DNA of 61,622 bases, from contig MNZJ01000037.1 of NCBI GenBank assembly GCA_001873565.1, positions 1 through 61,622 of the forward strand. The letters run 5' to 3'. The notes below the pieces were generated by a model. The model was not told where the DNA came from. It did not search any database and saw only the letters and a list, made by a program, of their open reading frames with translations. This document shows positions 7,557 through 15,676 of this stretch, piece after piece (position 1 is the first letter of the stretch; the number at the start of each line of letters is the position of its first letter). The translations under genes were made by a program, and so were the position numbers. This DNA is from Candidatus Peregrinibacteria bacterium CG2_30_44_17 (GTDB lineage: Bacteria > Patescibacteriota > Gracilibacteria > UBA1369 > UBA12470).

Positions 7557-8876
7557 ATGTTGCCGATAGTGGCTATCGTAGGGAAGCCGAATACTGGAAA
7601 GTCTACAATATTCAATAGATTGCTTGGAAAGAGGAGGGCTATAGAATCCGATGTTGCAGGTACCACTCGTGATAAATTGATGTCCAAAACCACTATTGGT
7701 GGCGAGAAGATGTATCTTGTCGATACTGGCGGTATCAGGATGGAGAATGAAGATGATATAGAGGAGGATATGCTGGCTCAAGCACATATCGCTATTGATG
7801 GCGCTGACGTGATTTTGTTCGTTGTCGATGGGCAGAAGCCTCTCTCCGGCGAGGATTTCCATGTGGCTGAGATTTTACGCAAATCCGGGAAGCGTACGAT
7901 TCTTGTCGCAAACAAGTGCGATAATCCCGATATTGAGAGTAGGAAATACAATCTCTATGAGCTTGGTTTTGGCGATGCAGTTGCTGTTGCCGCGCTACAC
8001 AAGATAGGTCTTGATGCTTTGAGTGGTATGATCGTGACAGTTCTTGAAGAAGATGGGAAAACAGCGCCTGACGAGAAAGAAAAAGATGCCGACGTTGTAC
8101 GCGTTAGTTTTCTTGGAAAGCCGAATGTAGGAAAGTCTTCATTGCTGAATGCTATTCTGGGTAAGAAGGAGTCAATTGTCTCCGATATCCCCGGTACTAC
8201 TCGTGATACTGTAGAGGCTTATCTGAAGCATGGCGACAAAGAACTCTGTATTGTTGATACGGCCGGAGTTCGGAGGAGAGGCAAAGTGGCCAAAGGTATT
8301 GAGAAATTCAGTGTTCTTAGGAGTTTGCAGGCCATTGAGGATAGTGACGTCTCTGTGCTTGTGCTCGACTACAAAGAGGGTATTACCAGTCAAGATATGC
8401 ATGTTGCTTCTTATATTCTCGAACAGGGCAATGGTCTTATCATCACTGTTAATAAGAGTGATCTTATGGACAATGTCCAAGAGGATTGCAATCGTTTTAT
8501 CAAACATGCAAGATACAAGTTCGATTTTCTAGCTTGGGCTCCGCTTGTCTTTGTTAGTGCTTTGGAAAACAAGGGTACTTCTGAGTTGCTTGACGTGATT
8601 TTTGATTGCAACGAGGAGAGAAAAAGGCGCATTACGGATACGGATCTTTCGATCTGGCTTGAGAAAACTGTTTCTGACCACACTCCCAAGGGCACCAAAT
8701 ACGGCCAGCTTAACAGGATTGATTCTATCACTCAGCATGGTATTCAGCCTCCGAGTTTTACTATCAAGACCAGGTTCCCTGACAAGGTTCATTTTTCTTA
8801 CCGCAGGTATCTGGAGAATCGGCTGCGTGAGGAGTTCGGTTTTAATGGTACTGCTATTAGGATTAGGTTTAAGTAA
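7557..8876 (+). CDS. der: Ribosome-assembly GTPase Der (EngA)
   Basis: 439 residues, the normal length. Two tandem GTPase domains: first GKPNTGKST, VDTGG, ANKCD; second GKPNVGKSS, VDTAG, NKSD. A C-terminal KH-like domain ends VHFSYRRYLENRLREEFGF. Der binds the 50S subunit late in assembly. The start MLPIVAIVGKPN places the P-loop at residue 9 as in the family. It is divergent from the YggS-type gene with 49 bases between starts. Confidence 0.97.
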   Translation: MLPIVAIVGKPNTGKSTIFNRLLGKRRAIESDVAGTTRDKLMSKTTIGGEKMYLVDTGGIRMENEDDIEEDMLAQAHIAIDGADVILFVVDGQKPLSGEDFHVAEILRKSGKRTILVANKCDNPDIESRKYNLYELGFGDAVAVAALHKIGLDALSGMIVTVLEEDGKTAPDEKEKDADVVRVSFLGKPNVGKSSLLNAILGKKESIVSDIPGTTRDTVEAYLKHGDKELCIVDTAGVRRRGKVAKGIEKFSVLRSLQAIEDSDVSVLVLDYKEGITSQDMHVASYILEQGNGLIITVNKSDLMDNVQEDCNRFIKHARYKFDFLAWAPLVFVSALENKGTSELLDVIFDCNEERKRRITDTDLSIWLEKTVSDHTPKGTKYGQLNRIDSITQHGIQPPSFTIKTRFPDKVHFSYRRYLENRLREEFGFNGTAIRIRFK

Positions 8877-8909
8877 ACGACTCTATAAAGTCATTAACAA
8901 TCCGTATAT

Positions 8910-9122
8910 ATGGTTACTACAACTGTTGAAGTCCGAATACCATCTGATGTTGACCAAGCTATGCTTGCGCTTGCCGGGAAGGTTGCTGCAGGTCACCATG
9001 CGGAATTAGATTTCGATACCGATGTTCTCTCCGTTCAAGTTCCCGAGGATAATGTTGAGGGTTACACTGCAGCAATAGCTGCAAGATTCGGCGTTGTCAC
9101 GGCTGCTCCTTCGAGTAATTGA
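8910..9122 (+). CDS. Small protein of unknown function (70 aa)
   Basis: Starts MVTTTVEVRIPSDVDQAMLA, 33 bases after der. It is acidic, with one predicted amphipathic helix (DQAMLALAGKVAAG) flanked by strands and a second short helix (VEGYTAAIAARFG). No known motif is recognised. It is in the same direction as der and is likely co-transcribed. It could be spurious, but the balanced composition and position between real genes favour a real small gene. Confidence 0.5.
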   Translation: MVTTTVEVRIPSDVDQAMLALAGKVAAGHHAELDFDTDVLSVQVPEDNVEGYTAAIAARFGVVTAAPSSN

Positions 9123-9156
9123 TTCCTGTATCCCCGGAACTACAAACTACAATTGG

Positions 9157-10095
9157 CTACACAATATCCTGGATCTTCTTGATCCACCTTTTTTTGTAGT
9201 ACTGTCGTCTGTCGAGGTTGTGGAATTTGAGCATTTTGTCGCTGATTATTATGCTCGCTTCTTTCCCTTCGTTTTCGGTGAACGACTCGAGTTTTTGCTG
9301 CATCCTTTTCATTTGCCATGAACGTAGCTTCTCTTCTATCCTGTCTCCGAATTTGTTGCGAAGCAATTTCTCTTGAAATCTGCGAATCGCGCGTATCCAT
9401 CCTCTGTTGGTGCGGTAATGTCTTTTTTGATAATTGATTGGTGTTGCGAAAAAACTCTCGAGGAATCTGCGGTTATGGTCGATCAGATCTATATATGTTT
9501 GATAATCACCGCAAACCGGCTGCATGGTTTTGAGCCAATAGGCTAGATATATGTCGTGCTCAAACGCAATACTGTCCATATTCAGATTGTCCTCTGTGAG
9601 ATAGAAGCTGAGGCAGAAGCGGCCTTGTATTTTCTGGCCGTGACGGCGGACGCCGAATAGGTGAATCCATATTGTCAGAAGAGTTCTGGCAATGAACATT
9701 CGACCAGGCTTTGTTACTACAACTAAGTCTATATCGGATTTTTTTGTTGGATTGTCGTAGGAAAGATTGTTAGCAACCGCTACCAGTCTTATAAACGGTA
9801 TGATATTAAAAATCTTTCTGAATTTATTTACGCGTTGCCAATATTTTTTTGCAAGCTTGCGTCTCTCATGCATCTTGAAGAAAGCTTCTTCGTTGCCTTT
9901 TAAACAGTAGAGTCCGTCAGAGTAGCTTAACGCTGCGCTATTCTTGAGATATAGTTCGATCTGATGTTCGTCCAGAGGTAGCTTGTAAAGGTACTCTTCC
10001 ACTTCTTCGCGCGACAATGGATAGTCGAACATGTCGAAGAATGCGAATGTTGATAAGATCGCCTGTTTGAAATTTATCTTAGTATTGAGTACCAT
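9157..10095 (-). CDS. Nucleotidyltransferase-like protein with N-terminal winged-helix
   Basis: About 312 residues from the ATG at 10095 (MVLNTKINFKQAILSTFAFF). The track start at 10137 would overlap uvrC on the other strand. Residues 10-75 look like a winged helix (FFDMFDYPLSREEVEEYLYK). Around residue 115, NPTKKSDIDLVVVTKPGRM resembles the DxD-bearing strand of a polymerase-beta-type nucleotidyltransferase fold. The C-terminal 100 residues are very basic and helical (RRFQEKLLRNKFGDRIEEKL). Function unknown; the fold suggests nucleotidyl transfer or a degenerate relative. It is divergent from uvrC with 26 bases between starts. Confidence 0.6.
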   Translation of the reverse strand: MVLNTKINFKQAILSTFAFFDMFDYPLSREEVEEYLYKLPLDEHQIELYLKNSAALSYSDGLYCLKGNEEAFFKMHERRKLAKKYWQRVNKFRKIFNIIPFIRLVAVANNLSYDNPTKKSDIDLVVVTKPGRMFIARTLLTIWIHLFGVRRHGQKIQGRFCLSFYLTEDNLNMDSIAFEHDIYLAYWLKTMQPVCGDYQTYIDLIDHNRRFLESFFATPINYQKRHYRTNRGWIRAIRRFQEKLLRNKFGDRIEEKLRSWQMKRMQQKLESFTENEGKEASIIISDKMLKFHNLDRRQYYKKRWIKKIQDIV

Positions 10096-10121
10096 AGGCG
10101 TAGTCAATTTATTGGTCTTAA

Positions 10122-12257
10122 ATGCTACCAGAAACACAAAAGAAAATACAGAGAATCATTAAGAAGCTTCCCGGCAGGCCCGGTATCTATAAAATGATAG
10201 GCAAGGATGGAGCTGTTCTTTATGTTGGCAAGGCCAAGGATCTCAAGAAACGAGTGCAGACATATTTCAGAGACTCTGCTGATTTAACTGTCAGAATTTC
10301 CAAAATGATTTCGCGTGTTTGGAACGTTGAATACATAACAGTTGATTCGGAACTGGAGTCTCTTATCCTCGAGTCTAATCTGGTTAAAGAGCTTAAGCCT
10401 CGCTACAATGTTATGCTCAAAGATGATAAGAATTTTGTTTATATCAAGGTTTCTGACGAGGATTTCCCTAGAATCAAAATCGTAAGACAGGTTGAAAAAG
10501 ATAATGCTAAATATTACGGACCGAAGACGTCTGCAAAAAAAGTTTGTAAGACTGTAGAAGTTTTGAGGTCTCTATTCCCAATACGCGATTGTGACCTTGG
10601 TATTCGTCATATCAGAGATGATGCAATGAATGGATCAGAAGTTGATGTTTTTAAGAAAACTATTCCGTATCCATGTTTGCAGTATCATATAAAGACATGT
10701 AGTGCCCCTTGTGTTGGCGCTGTCTCAAAAGAAGATTATGCGGAAATGTCTACTGAAATTTGTAGATTCCTTGATGGTAAGTCCAATGGACTTATGGCAA
10801 CTCTCAGAAATGATATGGAAATCGCCGTTTCCGAGAAGCGTTTTGAGGATGCTGCCGGTATTCGTGACAAGATCCAGTCTATCGAGAGTGTGCTCGAGAG
10901 GCAGAAAATTTCGGAATCCGACGATGTGAACCAAGATGTGATCGGGTATTACCTCGGAGTTTCGGAAGTTTTTATCAACTTGTTTGTCATTAGAAGCGGA
11001 AAACTTATTGATAATGAGAACTTTGTATTATCTGTTCCGGATGTTTCTGATTATGACTTGCCTGAAGTTTTTGCAGGATTTCTGCGTGACTATTATGAGA
11101 AGAGCACTTTCTTGCCGGATTCCGTTTTGTTGCCGTTTGCAATAGACGAAGAGCAGCTTCTCTCTGCCATGCTGGGATTTAAGATTTTTTGCCCTAAAAA
11201 AGGGGAGAAACATAAGCTTCTTGCAATGTCGAACAGGAACGCGGAACATTATTACAAGCAGATGCTTGTGAAATGGGAGTCAGACAAAGCCTATGATCCC
11301 GCTAAGGCTCTAATTGAACTTGCAAACGTCTTGGGGATCAAGAAAAAAATCGTAAGAATCGAAGGATATGATATTTCGCATAATTCAGGTGAGTTTACTG
11401 TCGGCGCGATGGTTGCTTTTGACAAAGGCGAGCCTAAAAACAGTGATTATCGTCATTTTAAGATAAAAACCGTCGATGGCATTGATGACTATGCGTCTCT
11501 ATCCGAAGTTATAACGCGCAGGCTGAGGTACCTATTCGCTGATATCCCAGAAGGAATCATAGTAAGACGAGGACTTAAAAAAAACATTCCCGAGATCGAA
11601 AAAATTATTAAGGCTGAGCAGTTATATGGAGGTGATTTGATTATGCGAAACACGGTAATAGTTGAAAAGAAGGAGCAAATCGTTGGTATTGGTCGTTTGC
11701 GATCTCAAACGAAAGACCAAGATACTATTCATTCTCTCTGGGTGTCTCCCAAAATGAGAGGTAATGGAGTTGGTCATGTTATCCTGCGTGAATTGATTTC
11801 CAGGTCTAAAGCTAAGAGAATTTATATAGGTTGTTATATGAAGAACGCGCCTTTTTACGAGAAGTTCGGATTCAGACATGTGAAGAAAGCACCATCTTTT
11901 ATGAATAAGACAATGGATCATTGTGACGGTGATTGCGAGGTTGCCGGGGTTTTTGTTTATGAGAAGAGCAAAGATGCTTCGTTTGGCAAGATGCCTGATA
12001 TCTTGCTCCTTGATGGTGGAAAGGGTCAGCTATCGACGGTTGCGAAGGTTTTGGTGCATTTTGACGTTTCAATTCCGATAGTTGCTATGGATAAAAGCGG
12101 CGAAAAGTTGTGGATTTTGCAGGGCGGAAAGGTTGCTCTCTCCACTCTTGCATCCGATTCTCAGCCATTTTATCTCCTGAAAAGAGTTATCGATGAAGCA
12201 CATAGATTCTCCAATAAACTGCGCGAAGATTTGCAAATTAAAAAATTAACCCAATAA
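10122..12257 (+). CDS. uvrC: UvrC excinuclease subunit with a GNAT domain inserted in the nuclease domain, no HhH
   Basis: 711 residues. Order: GIY-YIG nuclease (PGIYKMIGKDGAVLYVGKAK) at about 17-95; Cys region (HIKTCSAPCVG) at about 185-197; UVR helix pair (EKRFEDAAGIRDKIQSIESV) near 245-265; RNase H-like 3' nuclease from GYDISHNSG near 425. After EVITRRLRYLF, where UvrC normally runs in about 15 residues to the next block, about 140 residues form a GNAT acetyltransferase (SLWVSPKMRGNGVGHVIL; APFYEKFGF). UvrC then resumes with PDILLLDGGKGQLS and ends soon after DEAHRFSN. The two helix-hairpin-helix motifs that normally end UvrC are absent. UvrC makes the dual incision in nucleotide excision repair. 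yqeY starts three bases after the stop. Confidence 0.95.
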   Translation: MLPETQKKIQRIIKKLPGRPGIYKMIGKDGAVLYVGKAKDLKKRVQTYFRDSADLTVRISKMISRVWNVEYITVDSELESLILESNLVKELKPRYNVMLKDDKNFVYIKVSDEDFPRIKIVRQVEKDNAKYYGPKTSAKKVCKTVEVLRSLFPIRDCDLGIRHIRDDAMNGSEVDVFKKTIPYPCLQYHIKTCSAPCVGAVSKEDYAEMSTEICRFLDGKSNGLMATLRNDMEIAVSEKRFEDAAGIRDKIQSIESVLERQKISESDDVNQDVIGYYLGVSEVFINLFVIRSGKLIDNENFVLSVPDVSDYDLPEVFAGFLRDYYEKSTFLPDSVLLPFAIDEEQLLSAMLGFKIFCPKKGEKHKLLAMSNRNAEHYYKQMLVKWESDKAYDPAKALIELANVLGIKKKIVRIEGYDISHNSGEFTVGAMVAFDKGEPKNSDYRHFKIKTVDGIDDYASLSEVITRRLRYLFADIPEGIIVRRGLKKNIPEIEKIIKAEQLYGGDLIMRNTVIVEKKEQIVGIGRLRSQTKDQDTIHSLWVSPKMRGNGVGHVILRELISRSKAKRIYIGCYMKNAPFYEKFGFRHVKKAPSFMNKTMDHCDGDCEVAGVFVYEKSKDASFGKMPDILLLDGGKGQLSTVAKVLVHFDVSIPIVAMDKSGEKLWILQGGKVALSTLASDSQPFYLLKRVIDEAHRFSNKLREDLQIKKLTQ

Positions 12258-12260
12258 AAC

Positions 12261-12704
12261 ATGTTGAAAGACCAGATCGTATCGGATTTGAAACAGGCTA
12301 TGCTGGCCAGGGATGAAATTCGGGTTTCCACTTTGCGTATGCTCAAAGCTGCAATTATGAAGTTCGAGGTTAGTGGTGCCAAAAAAGAGGCAACCGAGGA
12401 AGATGTTATCGACTTGGTAAAGAAAGAGCTGAAAGCCAGGAAGGACTCTTCGGAGCAGTTCCGTAATGGCAATAGGGATGATCTCGCTGACAAAGAAGAC
12501 GCGGAAGCTAAGATACTTGAAGCTTATATGCCTGAGCAGATGAACGAGGAGCAGGTGAGAGCTATCGCTACGGAAGTTGTCTCTAATTTTGGCACTGTCG
12601 GACCTCAAGATTTTGGCAAGGTAATGGGTGCGTGCATGGGTAAGTTAAAAGGGAAGGCAGATGGAGAATTGGTTAACAAAGTTGTGAAGGAACTATTGTC
12701 TTGA
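12261..12704 (+). CDS. GatB/YqeY-domain protein (YqeY)
   Basis: 147 residues, the full YqeY length. Helical N-terminal half MLKDQIVSDLKQAMLARDEIRVSTLRM (quoted in part) with the signature KEELKAR-like KKELKARKDSSEQF. C-terminal domain has YMPEQMNEEQVRAIA and the closing GKVMGACMGKLKGKADGELVN. This tail matches the tRNA-binding tail domain of GatB. Cellular role is not settled; it is thought to act on tRNA or amidotransferase. It follows uvrC by three bases and ends at a bidirectional terminator. Confidence 0.92.
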   Translation: MLKDQIVSDLKQAMLARDEIRVSTLRMLKAAIMKFEVSGAKKEATEEDVIDLVKKELKARKDSSEQFRNGNRDDLADKEDAEAKILEAYMPEQMNEEQVRAIATEVVSNFGTVGPQDFGKVMGACMGKLKGKADGELVNKVVKELLS

Positions 12705-12724
12705 GTATATTGGTGAGTTTAAAA

Positions 12725-12753
12725 AAAAGAGACTTCGTAACGAAGTCTCTTTT
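12725..12753. terminator. Bidirectional intrinsic terminator between yqeY and the pilus operon
   Basis: AAAAGAGACTTCG / CGAAGTCTCTTTT, a perfect 13-bp stem with a three-base loop. It has A- and T-runs on both sides and lies between two convergent genes, so it can stop both yqeY and pilin transcripts. Confidence 0.9.
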
Positions 12754-12777
12754 GAAATTCTATCTGTATCTTGAGCA

Positions 12778-13212
12778 CTAGCGCGTAACTGAGATTGTCT
12801 CAGATAGCTCAGCACTTGGAGCTGCAACTGTTATTCTACTTGTAGTTGCGTCTAGAATGACTGTGTACCCCGTGGCGTAATTAGTACAGTCTGTGTAAGC
12901 TGCTCCAGATCCTGTTGGATCAAAAGGCATCTCAGCTAGATATGTTGGAACTAGGTCGCTACAAATATCTATACCTGCAACACTGATTTCTGTGGCGGTA
13001 CCTGTGATTGCAGCAGGAAATGCGCCTCTGTTGTCTAGAGAGTACTCGTAAACAGCGTCGATAATAGCTTTGACGTCGCTGTCTCTCTGAGTATTGTTGG
13101 CCTGCTTGATTTGCCTAGCCGGATTGACTGCGATAATGACGATTCCTGCAAGGATCGCGATTATCACGATGACGAGGAGTACCTCGATCAGGGTGAAGCC
13201 TTTTTTGTTCAT
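12778..13212 (-). CDS. Type IV major pilin (PilA-like prepilin)
   Basis: 144 residues. A class III signal MNKKG^FTLIEVLLVIVIIAI (canonical Gly -1, Phe +1, Glu +5) is followed by the hydrophobic helix and the NPARQIKQANNTQRDSDVKAI segment common to CPR and Gram-positive major pilins. A C-terminal globular domain has two Cys (DICSDL, DCTNYA) that could form a disulfide loop. It is the last gene of the pilus operon and has the only fully canonical prepilin motif, which supports it being the major subunit. A terminator follows. It is separated from the upstream gene by 93 bases, so it may also have its own promoter. Confidence 0.92.
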   Translation of the reverse strand: MNKKGFTLIEVLLVIVIIAILAGIVIIAVNPARQIKQANNTQRDSDVKAIIDAVYEYSLDNRGAFPAAITGTATEISVAGIDICSDLVPTYLAEMPFDPTGSGAAYTDCTNYATGYTVILDATTSRITVAAPSAELSETISVTR

Positions 13213-13305
13213 GGGCTTGTGGGGTGAAAAAATTTGTTTTTGTATTTAAAGGCGCATAAGAAGTCAGCGCTTTTTGTTAACGCTGCTTAGTCTATAGCAC
13301 TTCAA

Positions 13306-13482
13306 TTACTTAGACAAGTCCAAGTATTTATTCCACTCTATTACGGGAAGGTTGATCTCCACTGCTGCGTCCGATGGGTCCAGCTGGTTATCCCACTTTG
13401 CATAAATAACGGATGAATATACTACTATTACTACGAATAGGATAGTTGTCGTGATTAGATATATGTAGTGCTTATTTAACAT
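13306..13482 (-). CDS. Small single-span protein in the pilus operon (58 aa)
   Basis: Too short for the ORF track. It reads MLNKHYIYLITTTILFVVIV then a short external tail rich in Asp/Trp (AKWDNQLDPSDAAVEINLPV). It begins 11 bases inside the end of pilO, a typical coupled overlap, and lies before the major pilin. One N-terminal transmembrane helix would place the tail outside. The position is where pilP sits in proteobacterial pilMNOP operons, but the protein is too short and lacks a lipobox, so homology to PilP is not claimed. Confidence 0.7.
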   Translation of the reverse strand: MLNKHYIYLITTTILFVVIVVYSSVIYAKWDNQLDPSDAAVEINLPVIEWNKYLDLSK

Positions 13483-14014
13483 AGAGCCGTATTTTTATTT
13501 GAATATTTTCTCCCGCTGTTTCGGAGCTTAGTTCCGTGAAATTTAGTTCGTATATTTTGACATAGTAAGATAAGTTTTCCAGCTCATTCAGGAAGTCTAT
13601 AAGATTCGTTTTACTTCCGAAAAACTCAAGTTGGTAATCCAGAGTGCTGCCTTTGGTCGCAGATTCTTTCTCGTCTATCTCTATCGACTTAAGATCAAGT
13701 GTTACGCCAAGTGCTTCGGCTGTGTTTTCGATGTCCGATATGAACTGAATGTATTCTATCTCCGATGCCGGACGCAACGAATGAGTGTGCGCTATGGCCT
13801 CTTCTGTTCCTTCGGTATATAGTTGCAAGCTTTGTTCGAAATTGGATTGGAGGTTGTCTGTCGCACTCAAAAACGCGTTAAGCTCTTTGATGTCGTGATG
13901 CATCCCAGACAATGAATAGCCTATGAATAGCACGATAAATGCGCTTACGAATGTTAGTACAAGACTGAGTTTAAAAACTCTCTTTGCTGGATTTGATGGT
14001 TCAGTTAGAAGCAT
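13472..14014 (-). CDS. pilO: PilO-like type IV pilus assembly protein
   Basis: 180 residues: cytoplasmic start, one transmembrane helix (LSLVLTFVSAFIVLFIGYSL), a coiled-coil (about 40-75), then a ferredoxin-like alpha/beta domain. This domain includes EIEYIQFISDIENTAEALGV and LDYQLEFFGSKTNLIDFLNEL, the typical PilO core. PilO pairs with PilN in the inner-membrane platform that links PilM to the pilus. It overlaps the end of the pilM-pilN gene by 14 bases. Confidence 0.8.
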   Translation of the reverse strand: MLLTEPSNPAKRVFKLSLVLTFVSAFIVLFIGYSLSGMHHDIKELNAFLSATDNLQSNFEQSLQLYTEGTEEAIAHTHSLRPASEIEYIQFISDIENTAEALGVTLDLKSIEIDEKESATKGSTLDYQLEFFGSKTNLIDFLNELENLSYYVKIYELNFTELSSETAGENIQIKIRLYVK

Positions 14015-15635
14015 ACTCCGGTAGGCTTGAAAATATTAATGTGATGTTAACTTGAAAAGGTATACTCGACTTGGTGTCAAAGCTTGATAGTGGCATCTCC
14101 GCAGCATCAATGAACTCTGAGTTATCCAGATTGTCTTGCATTTCCAGTAGGGAACTCCTTTCGTCCGCTATTCCGCTAATTGATACAGACATATCAGAGT
14201 CTTTGTATTTGAATGAGTTGATGGTTATTCCTTCCGGCATTAGTTCGTATATCATTGTTATTGTTTGTGGTAGTGAAAATAGTCCGTTGTCTATATTGCT
14301 GAGTGTTATGACTTCTGTGTTAAAAGCTTCCAAGTCTTCTTTTACATCTTGGTACCTTGTTCCGTACAAGGTCAGTTCTATGTTTGATTTTTTAACTTCC
14401 AGGCTTTCTCTTTCGAAACTGGAAGTCAGATGCTTGTAAAATACGAATCCTGCAATCGACAAGCTGATTATAGCCATTGCCAATGAGCCTGCTATTATCG
14501 CTACCTCGATTTTTTTGCTTAGGAATTGTCTTTTGAGCCAGCTTGGGATTAAGTTTATGTTGCTACCTTCTTTTGATTTGAGCGCGTCGAGCGCGACCCC
14601 TATTGCATTTGTGAAATAGATTGAATATGGCGCTTTGCTTGCGCTTCCTTTTTGAATGAATCTGTCGTCTTCTATGAGTAGTCCTTTTTTTGGGTCGCCA
14701 ATTATTATGTTGCGTTTACCGAACTGCTTCTTTGCAATTTCATAAAAGCCAGGAAGGTTAGAGAATTCTCCTGTAAGAATGATGTTTTGTACTTTTTCTT
14801 TCTTTGTTTCCTGTTTTGCTAAAATTATATCTGTCGCCATTTTGTATTTGGAGTTCACAAACTCTCTTATCTTCTCCGAGAATTTGGGGTCTTCCTTGTG
14901 GTTCTCCCACTTTGCGAATAGCTCATCTTTGCTCACCTTGAACTCGCTACTTATGTCGTCAATAAGATGTGATGTCCCTTCATTCGAACTTATGAAATGT
15001 TTTATATGACCGTGTTTGATCGTCAAATAATTAGTCGATAGTGCTCCTACTTCTATGATCAAGCTTTTCCCTTCTTGAGGTATTTGACTCTCCAAGGCGT
15101 ATTTTAATGCTTCCACATGTACTCCATATAGCATTGGTTTGATTCCTATTGCGTCCAGTGTCTTTGTGTACTTGTCGGCAACGGCTTTTTCTACAGCGGC
15201 GAACATTATGTATTGATACTGTTTCGAGTCTCCATTCGAATCATCTCTGTCCAGTATTGCGAAATCCCAATACAGATCTTTCATCGGGTAGGGTATGACG
15301 ATTTCGGCTTCGTATGGCAGTGCTCTGCTTATATCTTTTTTACTGAGTGCTGCAGGAAATGCGAAGATATGCGTGAAGATTATTCGTGGTGGCAGGATGA
15401 TGGCAACAGCTTTTGTGTCTACTTTTGATGGATTTGCATTGCGAATCAAGGCTTTCAGTATTGTTTTGAAATCCTCTTCGTTCTGTATAGCGCCGTCTTT
15501 TATTACGCCTTCCGGTATAACGACTCTGTTGTATGCTCTAAGAGTTGTATCTCCGTTGGATTGCCGTAATTCCACTAGCTGTACTAGGTGGTCATGCAGG
15601 TCTATGCCGACTACTGTTTTTGGTATGATTTTCAT
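14001..15635 (-). CDS. PilM-PilN fusion, type IV pilus platform protein
   Basis: 544 residues from ATG 15635, which has GGAAGGA upstream; the track start at 15692 adds 19 residues unlike PilM. Residues 1 to about 350 are PilM, an actin-like ATPase: TVVGIDLHDHLVQLVEL, KVDTKAVAIILPPRIIFTH, SLIIEVGALSTNYLTI, NIILTGEFSNLPGF. From about 365, NLIPSWLKRQFLSKKIEV is the conserved PilN start that in other bacteria binds PilM. It is followed by a transmembrane helix, a coil and a PilN-like domain (LPQTITMIYELMPEGITIN). The two are normally separate and interact through just this peptide, so fusion is functionally sensible. No stop or frameshift separates them. Confidence 0.88.
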   Translation of the reverse strand: MKIIPKTVVGIDLHDHLVQLVELRQSNGDTTLRAYNRVVIPEGVIKDGAIQNEEDFKTILKALIRNANPSKVDTKAVAIILPPRIIFTHIFAFPAALSKKDISRALPYEAEIVIPYPMKDLYWDFAILDRDDSNGDSKQYQYIMFAAVEKAVADKYTKTLDAIGIKPMLYGVHVEALKYALESQIPQEGKSLIIEVGALSTNYLTIKHGHIKHFISSNEGTSHLIDDISSEFKVSKDELFAKWENHKEDPKFSEKIREFVNSKYKMATDIILAKQETKKEKVQNIILTGEFSNLPGFYEIAKKQFGKRNIIIGDPKKGLLIEDDRFIQKGSASKAPYSIYFTNAIGVALDALKSKEGSNINLIPSWLKRQFLSKKIEVAIIAGSLAMAIISLSIAGFVFYKHLTSSFERESLEVKKSNIELTLYGTRYQDVKEDLEAFNTEVITLSNIDNGLFSLPQTITMIYELMPEGITINSFKYKDSDMSVSISGIADERSSLLEMQDNLDNSEFIDAAEMPLSSFDTKSSIPFQVNITLIFSSLPEYASN

Positions 15636-15676
15636 TTTTGTTTTGTCGTCCTTCCGATAGTTGAGTTTATTGATAT

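Noticed and set aside
7508-7693. Longer YggS start proposed by the ORF track
   Set aside because: Those residues are the antisense of the der P-loop region and do not match YggS.
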